Part shown: piece by piece, positions 57,555 through 64,000 of the stretch
Layout of the letters: each line of letters begins with the position of its first letter
Position numbering within the stretch: the stretch's first letter is position 1
Source of the DNA: Streptomyces cyanogenus
GTDB lineage: Bacteria > Actinomycetota > Actinomycetes > Streptomycetales > Streptomycetaceae
Assembly (NCBI RefSeq): GCF_017526105.1
Contig: NZ_CP071839.1
Span: forward strand, 2,470,501 to 2,534,500
DNA length: 64,000 bases
Direction of reading: 5' to 3'
Translations under genes and position numbers: made by a program
The notes under the pieces: generated by a model
What the model was told of the DNA's origin: nothing
Databases searched by the model: none
What the model saw: only the letters and a program-made list of their open reading frames with translations

Positions 57555-59033
57555 CTACTGCCCGAGGCGGTTCGCCGTGTGCACCGCCCGCAGTACCGCG
57601 GCCGCCTTGTTGCGGCACTCCTGGTCCTCGGCGACCGGGTCGGAGTCGGCGACGATGCCGGCGCCCGCCTGGACGTAGGCCGTGCCGTCGCGGAGCAGGG
57701 CCGTACGGATGGCGATGGCGGTGTCGGAGTCGCCGGCGAAGTCCAGGTAGCCGACGCAGCCGCCGTACAGGCCGCGCCGGGACGGCTCCAGTTCGTCGAT
57801 GATCTGCATCGCGCGGGGCTTGGGGGCGCCCGAGAGGGTGCCCGCCGGGAAGCACGCGGTGAGCACGTCGAAGGCCGTGCGGCCGGGCGCCACCGTGCCG
57901 GTGACGGTGGAGACGATGTGCATCACGTGCGAGTAGCGCTCGACGGACATGAAGTCGACCACTTCGACCGAGCCGGGCTCGCAGACCCGGCCGAGGTCGT
58001 TGCGCCCGAGGTCGACCAGCATCAGGTGCTCGGCGCGCTCCTTGGGGTCGGCGAGCAGTTCCTCGGCGAGGGCCTGGTCCTCCTGCGGGGTGGCCCCGCG
58101 GTGCCGGGTGCCGGCGATGGGGTGCACCATCGCGCGCCCGTCCTCGACCTTCACCAGTGCTTCCGGGGAGGAGCCGACGACGTCGAACCCGTCGAAGCGG
58201 AAGAGGTACATGTACGGGGAGGGGTTGGTGGCCCGCAGCACCCGGTAGACGTCCAGGGCGCTCGCCGTGCACGGGGTCTCGAAGCGCTGGGAGGGCACCA
58301 CCTGGAAGGCCTCGCCCGCGCGGATGCGTTCCTTGACGTCCTCGACGGCCCGCTGGAAGTCGGGGCCGCCCCACAGGGCGGTGTACTCGGGCAGCTCGGA
58401 GGGCGGGAGGTGGGCCGGGGGCTGGGCGACCGGGCGGGACAGGTCCGCCTCCATGGCGTCCAGGCGGGCCACCGCGTCCGCGTACGCCTCGTCGACGCCC
58501 GTGTCGAGGTCGTTGTGGTTGATCGCGTTGGCGATCAGCAGGACCGAGCCCTCCCAGTGGTCCATCACCGCGAGGTCGCTGGTGAGCAGCATGGTCAGCT
58601 CGGGCAGCCGGAGGTCGTCGCGCTCGCCGGGGCCGATCTTCTCCAGGCGGCGGACGATGTCGTAGCCCAGGTAGCCGACCATGCCGCCGGTGAAGGGCGG
58701 CAGGCCCTCCTGGTGCGGGGTGTGCAGCGTCCGGAGGGTGGCGCGCAGGGCCGCGAGGGGGTCTCCGTCGGTGGGCACGCCGACCGGCGGGGTGCCGAGC
58801 CAGTGGGCCTGCCCGTCCCGGGCGGTGAGCGTGGCGGCGCTGCGGACGCCGACGAAGGAGTAGCGGGACCAGGAACGGCCGTTCTCCGCGGACTCCAGCA
58901 GGAAGGTGCCGGGTCGCTCGGCGGCCAGCTTGCGGTAGAGCGCGACCGGGGTGTCGCCGTCGGCGAGGAGCTTGCGCGTGACCGGGATGACACGCCGGTC
59001 GGTGGCCAGCTTGCGGAAAGTCTCCAGTTCCAT
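57555..59033 (-). CDS. trpE: Anthranilate synthase component I
   Basis: A 492-residue chorismate-utilising enzyme making anthranilate with ammonia from a glutaminase partner (TrpG, not in the window). Tryptophan-feedback residues are in '[18 protein letters not shown]'; the catalytic core has 'FQVVPSQRF', 'NPSPYMYLF', 'PIAGTRHRG', '[12 protein letters not shown]', 'HIVSTVTG' and '[11 protein letters not shown]'. The ATG at 59033 (MELETF) is 11 bases after the hisI stop, so hisI and trpE are probably one transcript. No leader peptide is seen. Confidence 0.96.
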   Translation of the reverse strand: MELETFRKLATDRRVIPVTRKLLADGDTPVALYRKLAAERPGTFLLESAENGRSWSRYSFVGVRSAATLTARDGQAHWLGTPPVGVPTDGDPLAALRATLRTLHTPHQEGLPPFTGGMVGYLGYDIVRRLEKIGPGERDDLRLPELTMLLTSDLAVMDHWEGSVLLIANAINHNDLDTGVDEAYADAVARLDAMEADLSRPVAQPPAHLPPSELPEYTALWGGPDFQRAVEDVKERIRAGEAFQVVPSQRFETPCTASALDVYRVLRATNPSPYMYLFRFDGFDVVGSSPEALVKVEDGRAMVHPIAGTRHRGATPQEDQALAEELLADPKERAEHLMLVDLGRNDLGRVCEPGSVEVVDFMSVERYSHVMHIVSTVTGTVAPGRTAFDVLTACFPAGTLSGAPKPRAMQIIDELEPSRRGLYGGCVGYLDFAGDSDTAIAIRTALLRDGTAYVQAGAGIVADSDPVAEDQECRNKAAAVLRAVHTANRLGQ

Positions 59034-59044
59034 GGCCGCTGACC

Positions 59045-59446
59045 TTACTGACCGGAGCCGGGTGCGCCGGAACCGGCGCCCTCGGTCAGCACGTCCGCGT
59101 CGAAGCAGGTGCGCGCGCCGGTGTGGCAGGCGGCGCCCACCTGGTCGACCTTGACCAGCAGCGTGTCGGCGTCGCAGTCCAGCGCGACCGACTTCACCCA
59201 CTGGACGTGGCCGGAGGTGTCGCCCTTGACCCAGTACTCCTGGCGGCTGCGGGACCAGTAGGTGCAGCGGCCGGTGGTCAGCGTCCGGTGCAGCGCCTCG
59301 TCGTCCATCCAGCCGAGCATGAGCACCTCGCCGGTGTCGTACTGCTGGGCGATGGCGGGGACGAGCCCGTCGGCGCTGCGCTTGAGCCGCGCGGCGATCT
59401 CCGGGTCGAGGCTGCTGGGCCGGGGGCTGCCGGTCGTACTGGTCAT
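59045..59446 (-). CDS. hisI: Phosphoribosyl-AMP cyclohydrolase
   Basis: A 133-residue enzyme of histidine synthesis, opening the ring of phosphoribosyl-AMP. '[11 protein letters not shown]', '[18 protein letters not shown]' and '[19 protein letters not shown]' with 'ARTCF' carry the Zn and Mg ligands (Cys and Asp). It is the monofunctional form without the HisE domain. The ATG at 59446 is used; one 9 bases earlier is possible. Separate from the other his genes but upstream of trpE. Confidence 0.95.
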   Translation of the reverse strand: MTSTTGSPRPSSLDPEIAARLKRSADGLVPAIAQQYDTGEVLMLGWMDDEALHRTLTTGRCTYWSRSRQEYWVKGDTSGHVQWVKSVALDCDADTLLVKVDQVGAACHTGARTCFDADVLTEGAGSGAPGSGQ

Positions 59447-59596
59447 GGGTGCCATTGTGCCGCGCGGCACCGACAGCGCGGCCGTGCCGTCCATGGAATG
59501 GTCGCAGCGACGCGACGCGCCGCCGGGAGGGCGGCGGGGAGGGGGGTGGGCGGGTGACGGGTGGGCGGACCGATCACGGGGTCGTAGGCTGACAGC

Positions 59597-60232
59597 ATGT
59601 CGACCTTCGCCAAGCGTGAACGGCTCCTTCTCGCCGACCTCTTGGAAACCGTCGGTCCGGACGCCGAGACCCTCTGCGAGGGCTGGCGGACCCGGGACCT
59701 GGCCGCGCATGTGATCGTCCGCGAGCGCCGTCCGGACGCGGCCGGGGGCACGCTGATCAAGCAGCTCGCGCCGCGCCTGGAGAAGGTGATGGCGGAGTAC
59801 GCCGCGAGGCCGTACGAGGAGCTGATCCAGCTGATCCGCACCGGCCCGCCGCGGTTCTCGCCCTTCCAGCTCAAGCAGGTCGACGAGGCGGCCAACATCG
59901 TGGAGTTCTACGTCCACACGGAGGACGTCCGCCGCGCCCAGCCGGACTGGACGTCGCGCGAGCTGGACCCCGTCTTCCAGGACGCGCTGTGGTCCCGGCT
60001 GGAGAAGACGGCGCGGCTGGTGGGCCGGGGAGTGCCGACGGGTCTGGTGCTGCGCCGGCCGGACGGTCAGACGGCGGTGGCGCACCGGGGCACCCCGGTG
60101 GTCACGGTGACCGGTGAGCCGTCGGAGCTGCTGATGTTCGCGTACGGCCGGCAGAACGCGGCCCGGGTGGACCTGGACGGCGACGCGGACGCGATCGACC
60201 GGCTGCACGAGTCCAGGCAGCTGGGCATCTGA
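59597..60232 (+). CDS. TIGR03085-family protein (DinB/mycothiol-dependent isomerase-like fold)
   Basis: A 211-residue protein of the actinobacterial TIGR03085 family. The N-terminal four-helix part has '[22 protein letters not shown]' (positions 59675-59740) with the His of the metal site, and '[14 protein letters not shown]' supplies the other His and Glu, as in mycothiol-dependent maleylpyruvate isomerases. Substrate unknown. It starts with ATG and is divergent from hisI; the glyoxalase gene follows after 12 bases. Confidence 0.87.
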   Translation: MSTFAKRERLLLADLLETVGPDAETLCEGWRTRDLAAHVIVRERRPDAAGGTLIKQLAPRLEKVMAEYAARPYEELIQLIRTGPPRFSPFQLKQVDEAANIVEFYVHTEDVRRAQPDWTSRELDPVFQDALWSRLEKTARLVGRGVPTGLVLRRPDGQTAVAHRGTPVVTVTGEPSELLMFAYGRQNAARVDLDGDADAIDRLHESRQLGI

Positions 60233-60244
60233 GAGGGCCCTGCC

Positions 60245-60643
60245 GTGATCAAGGTGGCGATGACCGGCGTGTTCGTGGACGACGTGGCGACGGCGCACGC
60301 CTTCTACACCGACGTCCTGGGCTTCGAGACCCGCACCCGCATGGACCTCGGCGACGGCACCCTGTTCGTGACGGTCGGCGCGCCGGACGGGGCGCAGCCT
60401 GATCTCCAGCTGCTGCTGGAGCCCGGCCAGGGCCCCATCGCGGAGCCGTACCGCCGGGCGCTGTACGAGGCCGGGCTGCCCTGCATCGTCTTCTCCGTGG
60501 ACGACCTCCGGGCCGAGTACGAGCGGCTGAGCGGCCTCGGTGTCCGGTTCACGCATCCGCCGCAGGAGCAGGGCCCCATGCTGGCGGCGGTGTTCGACGA
60601 CACCGTGGGCAATCTGGTGCAGCTGGTTCAGCCGAACGGGTGA
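60245..60643 (+). CDS. VOC-family (glyoxalase-like) protein
   Basis: A 132-residue single vicinal-oxygen-chelate domain pair. The first beta-alpha-beta unit '[20 protein letters not shown]' and the late metal-contact '[11 protein letters not shown]' are typical. It could be a lyase, dioxygenase or resistance-type binding protein; nothing specifies which. It starts at GTG with GAGGG upstream and lies 12 bases after the TIGR03085 gene, so both may act in the same thiol-dependent reaction. Confidence 0.85.
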   Translation: MIKVAMTGVFVDDVATAHAFYTDVLGFETRTRMDLGDGTLFVTVGAPDGAQPDLQLLLEPGQGPIAEPYRRALYEAGLPCIVFSVDDLRAEYERLSGLGVRFTHPPQEQGPMLAAVFDDTVGNLVQLVQPNG

Positions 60644-60650
60644 GGCGTGG

Positions 60651-61080
60651 TCAGCCGGGCAGCTCGGCGCGGCGCAGGCCCGGTACGGCGAGGGCGACGA
60701 CCCCGCCGAGTCCGCAGACGGCGGCGCTGACGACGTAGACCGGGCCGAGTCCCCACGTGCCGATCGCGGCGGCGGCGAGCGGCATGCTGAGCGGGGTGAG
60801 GCCGAGGCTGACCAGGCTGGAGACGGAGGTGACCCGGCCGAGGCAGGCCGGGTCGGCCTGGGTCTGGAGCAGGGCGCCGCAGATCGCGCCGCTCAGGCCG
60901 GTGAGCAGGCCGACGAGTACGGCGGTGCCGACGGCGGCGGCGAGGGCCGGCACGTAGGCGAGGGCACCGACGGCCGCGGAGCCGGCGACGATGGCACACC
61001 CCGCGACCAGCCCGGCCCGCGGCAACCGCCCCCGAACGGCCAGCAACAACGAGGCGGCCCCCGCCCCCGACCCCGAAATG
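60651..61080 (-). pseudogene. 5'-truncated MFS transporter gene
   Basis: The frame encodes about 140 residues resembling the last four to five helices of an MFS transporter: 'AASLLLAVRGRLPRAGLVAG', '[18 protein letters not shown]', '[17 protein letters not shown]' and '[17 protein letters not shown]'. The reading frame meets the his terminator at its 5' end, and no N-terminal half, start codon or ribosome site exists, so roughly two thirds of the gene are missing. It converges with the glyoxalase gene 7 bases away. Confidence 0.78.
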
Positions 61081-61112
61081 CTGCGCAGCTTTTCTTGCGT
61101 ATCCGCCCGCGA

Positions 61113-61142
61113 AAAGACCCCGGCCGCCCGGCCGGGGTCTTT
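61113..61142 (-). terminator. Terminator of the his operon
   Basis: A perfect 14-bp stem (AAAGACCCCGGCCG and complement) with a 2-base loop, followed on the minus strand by TTTTC; 14 bases after the hisF stop. Confidence 0.9.
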
Positions 61143-61155
61143 CAAGAGCGGCGCG

Positions 61156-61911
61156 CTACCTCACCGGGTGCCCCGCTGCCCGCAGCGTCTCCTTCACCTC
61201 GCCGATCCTCAGGTCGCCGAAGTGGAACACCGAGGCGGCCAGCACCGCGTCCGCGCCCGCCTCGATGGCCGGCGGGAAGTCGGCGAGCCTGCCGGCGCCG
61301 CCGGAGGCGATCACCGGGACGGTGACGTGCTTGCGGACCGCGGCGATCATCTCCAGGTCGTAGCCGTCCTTCGTGCCGTCCGCGTCCATGGAGTTCAGCA
61401 GGATCTCCCCCGCGCCCAGCTCGGCCGCCCGGTGCGCCCACTCCACCGCGTCGATGCCGGTGCCGCGCCGGCCGCCGTGGGTGGTGACCTCGAAGGTGCC
61501 CTCGGGGGTGCGCCGGGCGTCGACCGACAGGACCAGGACCTGGCGGCCGAAGCGCTCGGCGATCTCGCGGATCAGGTCGGGGCGGGCGATCGCGGCGGTG
61601 TTCACACCCACCTTGTCGGCGCCGGCCCGCAGCAGCTTGTCCACGTCCTCGGCCGTGCGGACGCCGCCGCCCACGGTCAGCGGGATGAACACCTGCTCGG
61701 CGGTGCGGCGCACCACGTCGTACGTCGTCTCCCGGTTGCCGGAGGACGCGGTGATGTCCAGGAACGTCAGCTCGTCGGCGCCCTCGGCGTCGTACACCTT
61801 GGCCATCTCGACGGGGTCGCCCGCGTCGCGCAGGTTCTGGAAGTTGACGCCCTTGACGACCCGGCCGTTGTCCACGTCCAGGCAGGGGATGACTCGGACC
61901 GCCAGGGTCAT
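61156..61911 (-). CDS. hisF: Imidazole glycerol phosphate synthase cyclase subunit
   Basis: A 251-residue TIM-barrel subunit using ammonia from HisH to make imidazole glycerol phosphate and AICAR. The catalytic Asp11 is in '[15 protein letters not shown]' and the second Asp in '[12 protein letters not shown]'; '[19 protein letters not shown]' and '[10 protein letters not shown]' bind phosphate. Length is normal. It ends the operon and follows ridA by 6 bases. Confidence 0.97.
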   Translation of the reverse strand: MTLAVRVIPCLDVDNGRVVKGVNFQNLRDAGDPVEMAKVYDAEGADELTFLDITASSGNRETTYDVVRRTAEQVFIPLTVGGGVRTAEDVDKLLRAGADKVGVNTAAIARPDLIREIAERFGRQVLVLSVDARRTPEGTFEVTTHGGRRGTGIDAVEWAHRAAELGAGEILLNSMDADGTKDGYDLEMIAAVRKHVTVPVIASGGAGRLADFPPAIEAGADAVLAASVFHFGDLRIGEVKETLRAAGHPVR

Positions 61912-61917
61912 GACTGC

Positions 61918-62310
61918 TCAGGCTCCTCTGAATGCTTCTAGTTCTACTTCGACCAGGATCCGCGGATCGACGAATCCCTCCACGACCAGCAGGGTCGAGA
62001 CCGGGCGCACGGTGTCGAACATCTCCTTGTGCGCCCGGCCCACCGCGTCCACGTCCCGCACATGGGTCAGGTACATCCGCGTACGGATCACGGACTCGAT
62101 GCCGAGGCCGAACTCCGCGATCGCCTCGACGGCGCTGGTGAAGGCCACCTTGGCCTGCTCGTACGGGTCGCCCTCGCCGTACAGCACGGTGCCCTTGAAG
62201 GACGTCGTGCCCGCCACCAGCACCCGGTCACCCGCCGCGACGGCGCGTGCGAATCCGAAACTCTCTTCCCAGGGACTTCCGCTCTGCACGCGCCGCACGG
62301 CATCGCTCAT
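61918..62310 (-). CDS. RidA-family protein
   Basis: A 130-residue protein of the RidA/YjgF family, whose best-known members deaminate reactive enamine/imine intermediates. The Arg in '[12 protein letters not shown]' is the catalytic Arg of active RidA enzymes, and '[22 protein letters not shown]' closes the trimer fold (positions 61925-61995). Its start overlaps the priA stop (ATGA). RidA could protect PLP enzymes of amino-acid synthesis; a role in his metabolism is suggested only by location. Confidence 0.9.
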   Translation of the reverse strand: MSDAVRRVQSGSPWEESFGFARAVAAGDRVLVAGTTSFKGTVLYGEGDPYEQAKVAFTSAVEAIAEFGLGIESVIRTRMYLTHVRDVDAVGRAHKEMFDTVRPVSTLLVVEGFVDPRILVEVELEAFRGA

Positions 62311-63032
62311 GACGACACAGCCTCCAAGGCCTCTTCCAGGGTGAACGCCTTCGCGTACAGGGCCTTCCCGACGATGGCGCCCTCGACACCGAGCGGCACC
62401 AACTCGGCGATGGCGCGCAGGTCGTCGAGCGACGACACGCCGCCCGACGCCACGACCGGGCGGTCCGTCGCCGCGCACACGTTCTTCAGCAGCTCCAGGT
62501 TCGGGCCCTGGAGCGTGCCGTCCTTGGCGATGTCGGTGACGACGTAACGGGCGCAGCCCTCCTTGTCGAGGCGCTCCAGCGTCTCGTACAGGTCGCCGCC
62601 GTCGCGGGTCCAGCCGCGGCCGCGCAGGGTGGTGCCGCGCACGTCCAGACCGACGGCGATCTTGTCGCCGTGCTCGGCGATGACCTTGGCGACCCACTCG
62701 GGGGTCTCCAGGGCGGCCGTGCCGAGGTTCACCCGGGTGCAGCCCGTGGCGAGGGCGGCGGCGAGGGTGTCGTCGTCGCGGATGCCGCCGGACAGCTCCA
62801 CCTTGATGTCCATCGCCCGGGCGACCTCGGCGATCAGCGCGCGGTTGTCGCCGGTGCCGAACGCGGCGTCCAGGTCGACCAGGTGCAGCCACTCGGCGCC
62901 GGCGCGCTGCCAGGCGAGGGCGGCCTCCAGCGGGGAGCCGTAGGAGGTCTCGGTCCCGGACTCGCCGTGCACGAGGCGGACGGCCTGGCCGTCGCGGACG
63001 TCGACGGCGGGGAGGAGTTCGAGCTTGGCCAT
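62307..63032 (-). CDS. priA: Phosphoribosyl isomerase A (HisA/TrpF bifunctional)
   Basis: A 241-residue TIM-barrel isomerase. Asp11 ('LPAVDVRDG') and Asp130 ('VGLDVRG') are the catalytic pair. In actinobacteria PriA works on both ProFAR (histidine) and PRA (tryptophan), and no separate trpF is seen among the trp genes of this window, so the dual role is likely here. It lies 3 bases after hisH and overlaps ridA by ATGA. Confidence 0.95.
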   Translation of the reverse strand: MAKLELLPAVDVRDGQAVRLVHGESGTETSYGSPLEAALAWQRAGAEWLHLVDLDAAFGTGDNRALIAEVARAMDIKVELSGGIRDDDTLAAALATGCTRVNLGTAALETPEWVAKVIAEHGDKIAVGLDVRGTTLRGRGWTRDGGDLYETLERLDKEGCARYVVTDIAKDGTLQGPNLELLKNVCAATDRPVVASGGVSSLDDLRAIAELVPLGVEGAIVGKALYAKAFTLEEALEAVSS

Positions 63033-63035
63033 GGT

Positions 63036-63686
63036 CTACAGGGTTCCGATCCAGTTGGTGAGGAGCTGGGCACCGGCGTCGCCGGACTTCTCGGGGTGGA
63101 ACTGGGTGGCCCACAGGGCGCCGTTCTCCACGGCGGCCACGAACGGCTTGCCGTGCGTCGTCCAGGTGACCTTGGGGGCCTCGATCACCGGGTTGGTCGT
63201 CTCCAGGCGCCACTCGTGGACGGCGTAGGAGTGCACGAAGTAGAAGCGGGCGCCGGCGTCCAGGCCGGCGAACAGCTGCGAGCCGGCGGGGGCGTCGACG
63301 GTGTTCCAGCCCATGTGGGGCACGACGTCGGCCTGGAGCGGCTCGACGGTGCCGGGCCACTCGTCCAGGCCCTCGGCCTCCACGCCGTGCTCGATGCCGC
63401 GGGCGAAGAGGATCTGCATGCCGACGCAGATGCCCATCACCGGGCGCCCGCCGGACAGCCGGCGGTCCACGACCCAGTCGCCGCGGGCGGCGCGCAGGCC
63501 CTGCATGCAGGCGGCGAACGCGCCGACGCCCGGCACCAGCAGGCCGTCGGCGTTCATCGCCTTGTCGAAGTCGCGCGTTATCTCCACGTCGGCGCCCACG
63601 CGCGCGAGGGCCCGCTCGGCGGACCGGACGTTGCCGAAGCCGTAGTCGAAGACGACGACCTTCTTCTGGGTGGACGCGGTGCTCAA
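63036..63686 (-). CDS. hisH: Imidazole glycerol phosphate synthase glutaminase subunit
   Basis: A 216-residue class I glutamine amidotransferase giving ammonia to HisF. The nucleophile Cys is in '[11 protein letters not shown]', the His and Glu in '[10 protein letters not shown]', with 'DYGFGNVRS' at the N-terminus. The TTG at 63686 is preferred: GGAGG stands 7 bases upstream, and TTGA overlaps the stop of the preceding small gene. A GTG at 63692 in the same frame has the GGAGG one base away, which is too close. Confidence 0.95.
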   Translation of the reverse strand: MSTASTQKKVVVFDYGFGNVRSAERALARVGADVEITRDFDKAMNADGLLVPGVGAFAACMQGLRAARGDWVVDRRLSGGRPVMGICVGMQILFARGIEHGVEAEGLDEWPGTVEPLQADVVPHMGWNTVDAPAGSQLFAGLDAGARFYFVHSYAVHEWRLETTNPVIEAPKVTWTTHGKPFVAAVENGALWATQFHPEKSGDAGAQLLTNWIGTL

Positions 63687-63847
63687 TTCCACACCTCCAG
63701 CCGCATGACGCCCGCCACCAGGCACAGGCCCGCGCCGATCGAGAGCAGCACGATCAGGCTGGTGGGCATCTTCTGCTTGACGAAGGAGACGATGCCGCCG
63801 ACCAGGAAGAGGCCGACGACGATCAGGAGGGTCGACGAACCGGTCAT
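63683..63847 (-). CDS. Small membrane protein in the his operon
   Basis: A 54-residue protein with two transmembrane helices: '[17 protein letters not shown]' at about 7-23 and '[19 protein letters not shown]' at about 30-48. ATG at 63847 is 3 bases after the hisB stop; its TGA overlaps the TTG start of hisH. Position between hisB and hisH and codon pattern support a real gene. Function unknown; streptomycete his operons carry such a small gene here. Confidence 0.78.
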   Translation of the reverse strand: MTGSSTLLIVVGLFLVGGIVSFVKQKMPTSLIVLLSIGAGLCLVAGVMRLEVWN

Positions 63848-63850
63848 GGG

Positions 63851-64000
63851 TTACAGCGCGCCCTTCGTCGACGGGAGGATGCCGGCCGCGCGCGGGTCGC
63901 GCTCGGAGGCGTACCTGAGGGCCCGGGCCAGCGCCTTGAACTGGCACTCCACGATGTGGTGCGCGTTGCGGCCGTAGGGCACGTGCACGTGCAGCGCGAT
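63851..64000 (-). CDS. hisB: Imidazoleglycerol-phosphate dehydratase, C-terminal part
   Basis: The last 49 residues of HisB; the rest lies beyond the window. '[18 protein letters not shown]' and 'FKALARAL' contain the His/Glu metal ligands (HHxxE) of the second repeat, and 'ILPSTKGAL' is the standard C-terminus. HisB removes water from imidazole glycerol phosphate. It is 3 bases before the small membrane gene, so the order here is hisB, small gene, hisH, priA, ridA, hisF. Confidence 0.93.
   Translation of the reverse strand: MALHVHVPYGRNAHHIVECQFKALARALRYASERDPRAAGILPSTKGAL

Overview
The window reads as a piece of a Streptomyces chromosome. It is very GC-rich, genes are packed in head-to-tail runs with ATGA/GTGA overlaps, GTG starts are common, and the gene order around pyk, gltBD, trp and his matches what I know of the Streptomyces core (in S. 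coelicolor roughly the SCO2007-SCO2053 stretch; this match is from memory, not from a search).

Layout. 1-1850: a PaaI-type thioesterase behind a perfect palindrome, then a lipoprotein and a membrane-anchored partner. 2139-7874: a complete branched-chain amino-acid ABC importer (binding protein, two permeases, two ATPases) with an attenuator-like hairpin after the first gene. 7944-9087: an ANTAR response regulator, a tRNA with anticodon CAA, and a shattered LAGLIDADG-type gene behind that tRNA. 9098-16447: pyruvate kinase, a secreted 5'-nucleotidase, a two-gene siderophore-type pair (decarboxylase, amine N-hydroxylase) with a truncated third gene, and an NmrA-like reductase. 16554-23328: an M1 aminopeptidase, chorismate mutase, an AraC regulator divergent from a GH35 beta-galactosidase, and a zinc metallopeptidase.

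23777-34151 is the most distinctive region: two SDRs, echA20-, ipdA-, ipdB- and ipdC-like genes, a fadA6-like thiolase, a KstR2-like TetR regulator, an ipdF-like SDR and a FadE31/FadE33-like acyl-CoA dehydrogenase pair. This is nearly the full mycobacterial/rhodococcal KstR2 gene set for degrading steroid rings C and D (the HIP pathway), without the entry CoA ligase FadD3. Two near-identical 18-bp palindromes sit in its two divergent promoters and look like the regulator's operators. The island is flanked on its left by GC minisatellite sequence and a decayed MFS gene.

34148-42228: a VWA-domain protein, glutamate synthase gltD/gltB and a VIT-family transporter with possible iron boxes upstream. 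42492-50558: one seven-gene, overlapping operon with four different ADP-ribosylglycohydrolase paralogues, a ribokinase-family kinase, a CaiB/BaiF CoA-transferase and a CitE-like lyase; its joint function is unknown to me. Two enzymes in the window (one SDR, one ADP-ribosylglycohydrolase) carry long repetitive C-terminal tails made by in-frame minisatellites.

50653-64000: lgt, a DsbA-like thioredoxin-fold protein, then the trp locus (trpA, trpB, trpM, trpC, three small membrane proteins, trpE) and the his genes (hisI; then hisF, ridA, priA, hisH, a 54-residue membrane protein and the end of hisB). PriA would serve both histidine and tryptophan synthesis, which fits the lack of a separate trpF here. 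Most operons end in clear hairpin terminators, which are listed.
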